Program-made: the position numbers and the translations under genes
NCBI GenBank assembly: GCA_023268425.1
Contig: JALRFN010000052.1
Location: 1 to 5,231 of the forward strand
From: Burkholderiaceae bacterium
GTDB lineage: Bacteria; Pseudomonadota; Gammaproteobacteria; Burkholderiales; Burkholderiaceae_C
Direction: 5' to 3'
DNA: 5,231 nt
Shown: piece by piece, positions 1 to 5,231 of the stretch
How the letters are laid out: each line of letters opens with the position of its first letter
Position numbering within the stretch: position 1 is the stretch's first letter
Notes under the pieces: model-generated
Told to the model about the DNA's origin: nothing
Seen by the model: the letters and a program-made list of their open reading frames with translations, nothing else
The model's database searches: none

Positions 1-94
1 AAGACGCGTATGCGAATACCCACGTGTCGTGACCCTTGTCGTGATGGGCACAAATATCTTGCAAGTTCAGCCGATGTTTGGACACGAGCGCTTC
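1..94. other. Left-edge segment with no recognisable gene
   Basis: I cannot assign a gene here. Frame 1 on + happens to be open from the window edge to the stop at 181-183, but its translation is rich in Cys, Arg and His and shows no domain I recognise. On -, GTG codons at 48-50 and 21-23 could begin a gene running off the left edge, but too little of it is present to judge. An 8-base direct repeat, TGTCGTGA, occurs at 25-32 and 37-44, 12 bases apart. It could be a protein-binding site or chance. Confidence 0.4.
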
Positions 95-100
95 TACAAT
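95..100 (+). promoter_or_regulatory. Possible -10 element for the OmpA-domain gene
   Basis: TACAAT matches the sigma-70 -10 consensus at five of six positions and would start transcription about 80 bases before the CDS. No convincing -35 hexamer lies 16-18 bases upstream, so this is only a candidate. An alternative is CATTAT at 132-137, also without a good -35. Confidence 0.25.
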
Positions 101-174
101 TTTTTGCGGTGGTTTTCAGCGATGCTGTGGCCATTATGCAAGCGCGTTGCATGGGCACGCGCTTCGGTCAAAAC

Positions 175-180
175 AGGGAG
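175..180 (+). promoter_or_regulatory. Ribosome binding site of the OmpA-domain gene
   Basis: AGGGAG is the Shine-Dalgarno-like sequence. It lies 2 bases before the ATG at 183 and 5 bases before the ATG at 186. The second spacing is workable and the first is too tight, so this site favours 186 as the start. Confidence 0.6.
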
Positions 181-185
181 TGATG

Positions 186-692
186 ATGGATCAAGATGAA
201 GAGGACAACAAGGGTTTGTTGTGGATCGTGCCGGCGGTCGGTGTGGTGCTGGCCGTGGTTTTGGGCGTTGCGGTGCAGCAGGTGAGGGGCCATGCGCAGG
301 CCACATCCGCGACCGCCAGCTCGGCGACTGCGGTTGAGGCGGCGCCCCAAGCCGATCAGGACGCGGCGTCCGTGGTGGTGACCGATGGTTTGGTGACGTT
401 TTATTTCGCCTCGGCCCAGGCCGATGTGGCGACAGGTGCGGTTGAGGCCTTGAGCGCTGCGGTGGCGGCGGCCCAAGCAGGCAAAACCCTGGTGTTGTCG
501 GGTTATCACGATGCCTCTGGCGATCCTGCATTCAATGCCGATTTGGCCAAACGCCGCGTCTTCGCGGTGCGCGATGTGCTGTTGCAAAGTGGCGTGGATG
601 AAGCCCGCATCCGTTTGGAAAAACCACAAGAACTGGTGGGCTCTGGCAGCCCTGCGCAGGCACGCCGTGTCGAAGTAGTGATGGTCGATTGA
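186..692 (+). CDS. Membrane-anchored OmpA C-terminal domain protein
   Basis: A 168-residue protein with a short acidic N-terminus (residues 2-7 almost all Asp/Glu), one hydrophobic helix at about 11-30, an Ala/Thr/Ser-rich linker (about 37-60), and an OmpA-type domain from about 63 to the end. The domain holds the family core: GYHD (106-109), Asn117 and Leu120 followed by an Arg pair (123-124), then ARRVEV near the C-terminus. Asp109 and Arg124 are 15 residues apart, the spacing of the diaminopimelate-binding Asp/Arg pair in Acinetobacter OmpA, so peptidoglycan binding is likely retained. There is no lipobox Cys and no beta-barrel. I infer a protein tethered to the inner membrane with its domain in the periplasm. 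The start at 186 is chosen on Shine-Dalgarno spacing; ATG 183 would add one Met. It ends just before a strong terminator and appears monocistronic. The specific role is unknown, and no gene name is justified. Confidence 0.85.
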   Translation: MDQDEEDNKGLLWIVPAVGVVLAVVLGVAVQQVRGHAQATSATASSATAVEAAPQADQDAASVVVTDGLVTFYFASAQADVATGAVEALSAAVAAAQAGKTLVLSGYHDASGDPAFNADLAKRRVFAVRDVLLQSGVDEARIRLEKPQELVGSGSPAQARRVEVVMVD

Positions 693-714
693 GTGAACCG
701 TCGGAATCCAAACC

Positions 715-741
715 AAAGGGGCCCTCAAGCCCCTTTTTTTT
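715..741 (+). terminator. Rho-independent terminator after the OmpA-domain gene
   Basis: AAAGGGGC (715-722) pairs with GCCCCTTT (729-736) around a six-base loop. The run of eight T at 734-741 begins inside the stem's 3' arm. It lies 22 bases after the stop codon. On - the hairpin is followed only by TTTGGTTTGG, so it may also serve gloA, but weakly. Confidence 0.9.
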
Positions 742-757
742 GTGATCGGTGAACGCC

Positions 758-1144
758 TTAGGCGTCGCGTTGGATCAGCTCGATCTTGTAGCCATCTGGG
801 TCGGTGACAAAGGCAATCACCGTGGTGCCACCTTTCACGGGGCCCGCTTCGCGGGTCACGTTGCCGCCAGCTGCTTTGATGCGTTCGCAAGCGGCGTAGG
901 CATCGGGGACGCCGATGGCGATGTGACCGTAGGCGTTGCCCATGTCGTATTCAGTCTGCCCCCAGTTGTAGGTCAACTCCAACTCGGCTTGTGCGGGGTT
1001 GGCCTCGAAGCCCAAAAAGGCGAGGGTGTATTTGTACTCTTCGTTGTCACGCTGGCGCAGCAACTGCATGCCCAAAACTTGGGTGTAAAAGTCGATGGAG
1101 CGTTGCATGTCGCCGACACGCAGCATGGTGTGCAAAAACCTCAT
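758..1144 (-). CDS. gloA: Lactoylglutathione lyase (glyoxalase I)
   Basis: GloA isomerises the hemithioacetal of methylglyoxal and glutathione to S-D-lactoylglutathione in the cytosol, the first step of methylglyoxal detoxification. GloB or another hydrolase then releases D-lactate. The 128-residue product has the usual length of the short bacterial, Ni/Co-type enzyme and two vicinal-oxygen-chelate modules. The four metal ligands sit at the positions known for E. coli GloA: His5, Glu56, His74 and Glu122. Family landmarks include MLRVGD near the start, FLGFE (43-47) and DPDGYKIEL (115-123). The gene starts inside the end of the upstream thioesterase gene through an ATGA overlap, with a GGAG 8 bases ahead, so the two are probably translationally coupled. 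It converges on the OmpA-domain gene. No missing residues or frameshift are seen. Confidence 0.97.
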   Translation of the reverse strand: MRFLHTMLRVGDMQRSIDFYTQVLGMQLLRQRDNEEYKYTLAFLGFEANPAQAELELTYNWGQTEYDMGNAYGHIAIGVPDAYAACERIKAAGGNVTREAGPVKGGTTVIAFVTDPDGYKIELIQRDA

Positions 1145-1689
1145 GGTTGTTTCTCCGCAGGCAAATCAAAGACCAAACAAGTTGTGGTGCCGTGAGCATA
1201 CAGGGTGCCATCTGGCCCAACCAGTCTCCCGTGTGCGGTGGCCAGTTGCCGGCCGCAGTGCAGCACCTCGCCGATCGCGCGCACCCTGGGTGTGTCGGGG
1301 CGAATGGCGCGCACGATGTTCAGCGACAACTCACCTGTGGTGTAGCTGCGACCCGCAGGCATTTTGGTGTGCACGGCGCAAGCCATGGCCGAGTCCAACA
1401 GCGTGGCGTACCAACCACCGTGTATGCCGCCCATCGGGTTGAGTTGGGTGTCTCTGGGGTGGCCTTGGAAAGTCGCCATGCCGTCGCCAACCTCCACCAG
1501 CAAATAGTCCAAGGTCTTGGCGATGGTCGCGTAAGGCAGGCGCCCATCCATGACGCGCTTCATGGCCTCCAGCCCGGTGAGCGCGCGCACTTCGGCGAGA
1601 CCGACCACACCAGGTCCTCGGCCCTGCTGGAGTTGTTCGTAAAGCTGAGCCTCGCGCTCCAGCCAGGCTTGCAAGTCGTTGGTGCTCAT
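1141..1689 (-). CDS. PaaI-family hotdog-fold thioesterase
   Basis: A 182-residue protein with a helical N-terminal part (about 1-55) and a hotdog domain (about 60-175), the fold of PaaI/YbgC-like acyl-CoA thioesterases. The key signature is NPMGGIHGG at 84-92, followed by the long central helix with Asp99, and then YTTGEL (116-121). Asn84, His90, Asp99 and Thr117 match the spacing of the catalytic Asn, His, Asp and Ser/Thr positions of the human THEM2/PaaI group as I remember it, so the protein is probably active. It likely works as a cytosolic oligomer; the substrate cannot be read from sequence. Its stop overlaps the gloA start by four bases. Phenylacetate-pathway genes are absent nearby, so paaI should not be used as a name. 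The start at 1689 lacks a clear Shine-Dalgarno sequence, and a shorter start at one of the internal Met codons (43 or 47) cannot be excluded. Confidence 0.88.
   Translation of the reverse strand: MSTNDLQAWLEREAQLYEQLQQGRGPGVVGLAEVRALTGLEAMKRVMDGRLPYATIAKTLDYLLVEVGDGMATFQGHPRDTQLNPMGGIHGGWYATLLDSAMACAVHTKMPAGRSYTTGELSLNIVRAIRPDTPRVRAIGEVLHCGRQLATAHGRLVGPDGTLYAHGTTTCLVFDLPAEKQP
1153..1156 (-). promoter_or_regulatory. Ribosome binding site of gloA inside the thioesterase gene
   Basis: GGAG on the - strand lies 8 bases before the gloA ATG and within the last codons of the thioesterase gene. With the ATGA stop/start overlap it supports both the gloA start and coupled translation. Confidence 0.6.
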
Positions 1690-1752
1690 GTCGCAGTCTG
1701 AGGGTAAATGCGCGAGGCTAATGGTCTTGGAGCGCTGCGCATGTCGCGCACG

Positions 1753-1775
1753 AAAAAGCCACCCGAAGGTGGCTT
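1753..1775 (-). terminator. Rho-independent terminator after rhlE (UUCG tetraloop)
   Basis: On - the sequence forms an 8-bp perfect stem, AAGCCACC with GGTGGCTT, closed by a C-UUCG-G tetraloop, an exceptionally stable loop type. Five T end it (1757-1753, two of them within the stem). It lies 21 bases after the rhlE stop and separates rhlE from the thioesterase-gloA pair, which therefore probably has its own promoter in 1690-1752. I see no convincing -35/-10 pair there. Confidence 0.85.
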
Positions 1776-1796
1776 GGTGCGCGGAGCAAGGGCGCG

Positions 1797-3485
1797 TCAG
1801 TTGATGCGACCGTAAGACGTGCGCAAGGGGTCGATGGTGCCGCGCTCGTTTTTGCCGTTGCGGTTACCGCCGCCACCGCCGCCCCCACCACCGTTGCGAC
1901 GGCGGTTGCCTTTGCGGGCTGAGTCCACGCTGGTGCGCAGCGGGTCGGCCGAGCGCGGCAACATGTCGGGGTCGCGCGGTTCACGCGGCTCGCGAGGTTC
2001 GCGGTATTCGCGCGGCTCTCGTGGCTCGCGGTGCTCTCTCGGGGCGCGGGCTGGTTGGCCTTGGCCAGCTTGCGCTCCACCGCCACTGCCGCCACGACGG
2101 CGACGGCGGCGCGAACGGTTGGGGTTGGGTGCTGGTTGGCCGTCTTCGCCCACCGCGACTTCGCCTTCAGCGCCCTCTGCACGCGGGCCGTTGCGGCGTT
2201 GACCTTGGCCCGGTCCAGCCTTGCGTTCGCGCATGCGTTGCATCATTTCTTGGCGGGCTGCTTTGGCCGCAGCCGACATGACTTCGCGTGAAGGCGGCTT
2301 GCCACGGCCGCCCCACAGCACCTGGCGACCCAGGGCAATGGGCTCTGCAATCTCGCCTTCGGCGGGGCCGAATTCGGTCAGCAAGCGCACTTCCAAGCGC
2401 TGCGAGATGAAGCGTTCGATGTCTTGCATGAAGCCTTCTTCATCCAAGCTCACGAAGCTGATGGCTTCACCACTGGCGCCAGCGCGGCCCGTGCGGCCGA
2501 TGCGGTGCACGTAGTCTTCGCTGATGTTGGGGATGTCGTAGTTGACGACGTGCGGCAACTCGTCGATGTCGATGCCACGCGCAGCGATGTCGGTGGCCAC
2601 CAGGGCACGCAGCTCACCCGACTTGAAGCCGCCGAGGGCTTGGGTGCGCGCGGTTTGGCTTTTGTTGCCGTGCAAGGCCATGGCGCTGATGCCGTTGTCG
2701 TTCAAAAAGTCTGCCACGCGGTTGGCGCCAAATTTGGTGCGCGTGAAGATCAACACTTGTGACCAATCGGCCTCTTTCATCAAGTGCATCAGGAGTTCTT
2801 TTTTGCGCTCGCGGCCAACGGGGTAGATGGCTTGCTTGATCAGTTCAACCGTGGTGTTGCGCGGTGTGACCTGAATTTGCTTGGGCTCGCGCAGCAGGCC
2901 GTTGGCCAACTGGCGAATTTCGTCGCTGAAGGTGGCCGAGAACAACAGGCTTTGCTTGTTTTTGGGCAGCAGGGCCAAGACTTTGCGCACGTCATGGATG
3001 AAGCCCATGTCCAACATGCGGTCGGCTTCGTCCAGCACCAAGATCTCCACGCCACTCAAGTCAACGGCATCTTGTGAAGCCAGATCCAGCAGGCGGCCAG
3101 GCGTGGCGACCAAGATGTCCACGCCTTTTTTCAGTCGGTTGATTTGCGGGTTCAAGCCCACGCCGCCAAACACCACGGTGGACGTCAATTTGAGGTTGCG
3201 ACCGTAGGTTTGCACCGACTCTTCGACCTGTGCGGCCAATTCGCGTGTTGGCGTCAACACCAAGGCGCGCACTTTGGCCTGGCTCTCGCGTTGGTGCAGC
3301 AGCTGCAGCATCGGCAGCGTGAAGGCTGCGGTCTTGCCCGTGCCCGTTTGGGCGCCGGCCAATACGTCATGGCCCTCTAAGACGATGGGGATGGCTTGGG
3401 CTTGGATGGGGGTGGGCTCGGTATAGCCCTCTTGTTGTACGGCTTCCAAGATGGCCGGTGCCAAAGGCAAGGTGTCAAAACTCAT
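1797..3485 (-). CDS. rhlE: DEAD-box ATP-dependent RNA helicase RhlE
   Basis: A 562-residue helicase that unwinds short RNA duplexes using ATP; RhlE proteins act in ribosome assembly and RNA turnover, often at low temperature. All superfamily 2 motifs are present in order: Q motif (GYTEPTPIQ, 20-28, with Phe3 upstream), motif I AQTGTGKT (45-52), PTREL (79-83), TPGR (128-131), DEAD (152-155), SAT (183-185), the motif V stretch with ARGID (302-306) and HRIGRTGR (327-334). After about residue 380 comes a long disordered basic tail: a helical Arg/Met-rich part, an Arg run (459-464), RE-P triplets (483-506), nine Gly (532-540) and two DPLRTS copies (514-519, 552-557). The tail probably binds RNA. 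ATG 3485 is chosen because MSFDTL is the usual family start; the 31-codon extension from a TTG at 3578 is not family-like. No Shine-Dalgarno sequence is visible. It is divergent from ettA and followed by a terminator. Confidence 0.95.
   Translation of the reverse strand: MSFDTLPLAPAILEAVQQEGYTEPTPIQAQAIPIVLEGHDVLAGAQTGTGKTAAFTLPMLQLLHQRESQAKVRALVLTPTRELAAQVEESVQTYGRNLKLTSTVVFGGVGLNPQINRLKKGVDILVATPGRLLDLASQDAVDLSGVEILVLDEADRMLDMGFIHDVRKVLALLPKNKQSLLFSATFSDEIRQLANGLLREPKQIQVTPRNTTVELIKQAIYPVGRERKKELLMHLMKEADWSQVLIFTRTKFGANRVADFLNDNGISAMALHGNKSQTARTQALGGFKSGELRALVATDIAARGIDIDELPHVVNYDIPNISEDYVHRIGRTGRAGASGEAISFVSLDEEGFMQDIERFISQRLEVRLLTEFGPAEGEIAEPIALGRQVLWGGRGKPPSREVMSAAAKAARQEMMQRMRERKAGPGQGQRRNGPRAEGAEGEVAVGEDGQPAPNPNRSRRRRRRGGSGGGAQAGQGQPARAPREHREPREPREYREPREPREPRDPDMLPRSADPLRTSVDSARKGNRRRNGGGGGGGGGNRNGKNERGTIDPLRTSYGRIN
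1968..2039 (-). repeat. Degenerate 9-bp tandem repeat encoding RE-P triplets
   Basis: Eight consecutive 9-base units within rhlE encode Arg-Glu-X or Arg-Asp-X, where X is mostly Pro (residues 483-506; units with His, Tyr and Asp occur). Arg codons differ between units, so the array is not a fresh exact duplication. Read on + in another frame, the same DNA gives a Gly-Ser-Arg repeat, which is an antisense artefact. Confidence 0.9.
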
Positions 3486-3496
3486 GTGTAAAGGGT

Positions 3497-3509
3497 TTCG
3501 CGTCGCGAA
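3497..3509. repeat. Perfect inverted repeat just upstream of rhlE
   Basis: TTCGCG-T-CGCGAA is a perfect 13-base palindrome whose near edge is 11 bases before the rhlE ATG. As RNA it would be a tight 6-bp stem with a one-base centre (in practice fewer pairs). As DNA it could be an operator. It sits next to where a Shine-Dalgarno sequence would be expected but none is seen. Confidence 0.6.
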
Positions 3510-3538
3510 GCTGCGACAAGCTTGACGGTGCGCCGCTT

Positions 3539-3554
3539 GCACATGCTGATGTGC
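3539..3554. repeat. Inverted repeat in the rhlE leader
   Basis: GCACAT and ATGTGC flank a four-base centre, giving a 6-bp hairpin. On the rhlE strand two further A-U pairs (TT with AA) can form beyond a bulged base. It lies in the predicted rhlE 5' leader. An 8-bp palindrome, CAAGCTTG, lies between it and the previous repeat, at 3517-3524. Confidence 0.5.
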
Positions 3555-3598
3555 CAAGGGCCAGTCTGTCACCGGCAATGGGTTTGGAAAAAATCAAA

Positions 3599-3629
3599 GT
3601 GCGGGGACAGGATTTGTCTTCATCCGCAC
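3599..3629. repeat. Nested inverted repeat in the rhlE leader
   Basis: The outer arms GTGCGG (3599-3604) and CCGCAC (3624-3629) are perfect complements. Inside them GACA (3606-3609) and TGTC (3615-3618) pair around a five-base loop. Together they could form an interrupted hairpin of about 31 bases. No T-run follows on either strand, so it is not a terminator. Confidence 0.5.
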
Positions 3630-3649
3630 GTTCACAGCCTTCCTGCTGC

Positions 3650-3660
3650 GTCGCGGCGAC
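3650..3660. repeat. Short palindrome GTCGC-G-GCGAC
   Basis: A perfect 11-base inverted repeat between the two candidate divergent promoters and the rhlE leader. It could be an operator half-site pair or a chance GC-rich palindrome. It lies about 14 bases downstream of the predicted rhlE transcription start. Confidence 0.4.
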
Positions 3661-3680
3661 TGGTGCACGCGACAGACCAG

Positions 3681-3708
3681 ATTATGACACGCTTGCTCGC
3701 AGTCACAG
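3681..3708 (-). promoter_or_regulatory. Candidate rhlE promoter with extended -10
   Basis: On - the -10 CATAAT (3686-3681) matches the consensus at five of six bases and is preceded by TGT, an extended -10 arrangement. A weak -35, CTGTGA (3708-3703), lies 16 bases upstream. Transcription would start near 3674, giving a leader of about 190 bases before the rhlE ATG that contains the inverted repeats described separately. Confidence 0.45.
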
Positions 3709-3727
3709 GGCGTTGTCTGGGACTAGG

Positions 3728-3733
3728 GATAAT
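3728..3733 (+). promoter_or_regulatory. Possible -10 element for ettA
   Basis: GATAAT matches the -10 consensus at five of six positions and would give a leader of about 30 bases. No good -35 is seen at 16-18 bases upstream, so the call is tentative. Confidence 0.35.
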
Positions 3734-3761
3734 ACGGGGTTTTACATTGACCACAGTGCAC

Positions 3762-3766
3762 GGGAG
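3762..3766 (+). promoter_or_regulatory. Ribosome binding site of ettA
   Basis: GGGAG lies 5 bases before the ATG at 3772, which begins the family-typical MAQYVFTM. This fixes the start. Confidence 0.7.
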
Positions 3767-3771
3767 CCAGC

Positions 3772-5231
3772 ATGGCGCAATACGTATTCACGATGAACCG
3801 CGTGGGCAAAATTGTCCCGCCCAAACGCCAAATCCTCAAAGACATCTCCTTGTCGTTTTTCCCAGGCGCCAAGATTGGCGTGTTGGGTTTGAACGGTTCG
3901 GGCAAGTCCACGCTGCTCAAAATCATGGCGGGCTTGGACAAAGAAATCGAAGGCGAAGCGGTGCCCATGGCGGGCATCCGCATTGGCTATTTGCCCCAAG
4001 AGCCTGAGCTCAATCCCGAACACAACGTGCGCCAAGCCGTGGAAGAGGGCATGGGCGAGGTGATGGCAGCCAAGGCCCGTCTGGAAGAGGTGTACGCCGC
4101 CTACGCGGAACCCGATGCCGACTTTGACGCCTTGGCCGAAGAGCAAGGGCAGTTGGAGGCCATCATCGCTGCGGCGGGCACCGACAGCGAACACCAGTTG
4201 GAGATTGCTGCCAATGCCTTGCGCCTGCCTGCGTGGGAAGCCAACATCGGCATGCTCTCAGGCGGTGAGAAACGCCGCGTGGCCCTGTGTCGTTTGTTGT
4301 TGTCCAAGCCAGACATGTTGCTGTTGGACGAGCCGACCAACCACTTGGATGCTGAAAGCGTGCAGTGGCTGGAGCAGTTTTTGTACCGTTTCCCCGGCAC
4401 TGTGGTGGCCATCACCCACGACCGCTACTTCTTGGACAACGCCGCCGAGTGGATTTTGGAATTGGACCGCGGTCACGGCATCCCGTACAAGGGCAACTAC
4501 TCAACTTGGTTGGAGCAAAAAGAGGCGCGCCTGGAGCAGGAACAACGCACCGAAGATGCACGCACCAAAGCCATGAAGAAAGAATTGGAGTGGGTGCGTC
4601 AAAACCCCAAGGGCCGCCAAGCCAAGAGCAAGGCACGTTTGGCACGCTTTGAGGAGTTGAGCGACTACGAGTACCAAAAACGCAACGAGACACAGGAGAT
4701 TTTCATTCCGGTGGCGGAGCGCTTGGGCAACGAAGTCATCACTTTCGATGGTGTCAGCAAGTCTTTTGATGACCGCGTCTTGATCGACGACTTGAGCTTC
4801 AGCATTCCGCCGGGGGCCATCGTCGGCGTGATCGGCCCCAACGGTGCGGGTAAATCCACCTTGTTCAAGATGATTCGCGGCGTCGAGCAGCCCGATCAAG
4901 GCCACATCAAGATCGGCCAAACCGTGCAGCTGGCGTTTGTCGACCAAAGCCGTGAGGGCTTGGATGGCGACAAAACCGTTTGGGAAGACATCTCGGGCGG
5001 CTTGGATCACATCACTGTGGGCAAGTTCCAAATGCCCAGCCGCGCCTATTGTGGACGCTTCAACTTCTCTGGCGGTGACCAACAAAAGCGCGTGGGCACG
5101 CTTTCGGGCGGTGAGCGCGGTCGCTTGCATTTGGCCAAGACTTTGGCTGCTGGCGGCAATGTCTTGTTGTTGGACGAACCATCCAACGACTTGGACGTCG
5201 AAACCCTGCGTGCTTTGGAGGACGCCTTGCT
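3772..5231 (+). CDS. ettA: Energy-dependent translational throttle protein EttA (3' end cut off)
   Basis: EttA is a cytosolic ABC-F ATPase that binds the ribosomal E site and, depending on the ATP/ADP ratio, lets the initiation complex enter elongation or holds it. The 486 codons present cover most of the usual 555 or so; about 70 residues (including the second H-loop) lie beyond the window. NBD1 has Walker A GLNGSGKST (39-47), Q-loop Gln76, an arm insertion (about 95-137) specific to EttA, signature LSGGE (162-166), Walker B ending Asp186-Glu187, and His216. The charged linker (about 244-318), including KGRQAKSKARLARFEEL, is the P-site tRNA interaction motif. NBD2 has Walker A GPNGAGKST (355-363), LSGGE (444-448) and Asp468-Glu469. 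Both catalytic Glu residues are kept, so it is expected to be active. The close match to E. coli EttA over both domains, arm and linker argues against other ABC-F members such as Uup or YheS. Divergent from rhlE. Confidence 0.97.
   Translation, partial: MAQYVFTMNRVGKIVPPKRQILKDISLSFFPGAKIGVLGLNGSGKSTLLKIMAGLDKEIEGEAVPMAGIRIGYLPQEPELNPEHNVRQAVEEGMGEVMAAKARLEEVYAAYAEPDADFDALAEEQGQLEAIIAAAGTDSEHQLEIAANALRLPAWEANIGMLSGGEKRRVALCRLLLSKPDMLLLDEPTNHLDAESVQWLEQFLYRFPGTVVAITHDRYFLDNAAEWILELDRGHGIPYKGNYSTWLEQKEARLEQEQRTEDARTKAMKKELEWVRQNPKGRQAKSKARLARFEELSDYEYQKRNETQEIFIPVAERLGNEVITFDGVSKSFDDRVLIDDLSFSIPPGAIVGVIGPNGAGKSTLFKMIRGVEQPDQGHIKIGQTVQLAFVDQSREGLDGDKTVWEDISGGLDHITVGKFQMPSRAYCGRFNFSGGDQQKRVGTLSGGERGRLHLAKTLAAGGNVLLLDEPSNDLDVETLRALEDAL

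Noticed and set aside
1..183. Open frame 1 on + ending at 181-183 and touching the ATG at 183
   Set aside because: This could be the tail of an upstream gene coupled to the OmpA-domain gene, but the composition is not protein-like, and 60 open codons in GC-rich DNA are not strong evidence.
78..185. N-terminal extension of the OmpA-domain protein from a TTG at 78
   Set aside because: The added residues are Cys/His-rich with no signal or domain, the start is TTG, and a Shine-Dalgarno sequence stands just before the internal ATG pair at 183/186.
168..890. 240-codon open frame on - across the OmpA-domain gene
   Set aside because: It is antisense to a clear domain, crosses the terminator and part of gloA, and is full of His/Arg, typical of GC-rich shadow frames.
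1975..2040. Possible CRISPR-like or intergenic repeat array
   Set aside because: The units are 9 bases with no spacers and lie in frame within the coding tail of rhlE.
1819..2202. Open frame on + with a Gly-Ser-Arg repeat
   Set aside because: It is the complement of the RE-P array and Gly/Arg tail of rhlE, whose helicase reading is certain.
3486..3578. N-terminal extension of rhlE from a TTG at 3578
   Set aside because: The extra 31 residues do not resemble the family, the start is TTG, and the ATG at 3485 gives the standard MSFDTL start. The extension also covers the palindromes that look like leader sequence.
3599..3629. Possible terminator between the divergent genes
   Set aside because: The stem is interrupted, and no T-run follows on either strand.
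4501..5130. 209-codon open frame on - across ettA
   Set aside because: It is the antisense shadow of the linker and second ATPase domain of EttA. No ribosome site or domain supports it.

Overview
The window reads as ordinary chromosomal housekeeping DNA from a GC-rich betaproteobacterium. It is most likely a member of Burkholderiales, perhaps Comamonadaceae. This is inferred from the protein flavour (a RhlE helicase with a Gly/Arg-rich tail, an EttA very close to the enterobacterial one as I remember it) and from heavy use of TTG and CTG leucine codons. I see no transposase, integrase, CRISPR array, tRNA, rRNA or phage gene, and no clear undescribed system. The findings are modest, testable oddities.

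Layout. Bases 1-182 hold no gene I can support; they probably carry the promoter and leader of the first gene. A small membrane-anchored protein with an OmpA C-terminal (peptidoglycan-binding) domain runs on + from 186 to 692 and ends at a strong hairpin terminator (715-741). Convergent to it, on -, is a two-gene unit: a PaaI-type hotdog thioesterase (1689 down to 1141) whose stop codon overlaps the start of gloA, glyoxalase I (1144 down to 758). Upstream on the same strand, behind a UUCG-tetraloop terminator (1753-1775), lies rhlE, a DEAD-box RNA helicase (3485 down to 1797) with a long low-complexity basic tail.

A 286-bp intergenic region (3486-3771) separates rhlE from the divergent ettA on + (3772 to the window edge). 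It contains four inverted repeats and candidate promoters in both directions. ettA encodes the ABC-F protein EttA and is cut by the window end after 486 codons.

How the genes relate. RhlE and EttA both act on RNA or ribosomes with ATP: RhlE remodels RNA duplexes, and EttA gates the first steps of translation by ATP/ADP ratio. They may be controlled from a shared region. GloA detoxifies methylglyoxal, and its overlap with a thioesterase gene suggests co-production. The OmpA-domain protein is an independent envelope gene.
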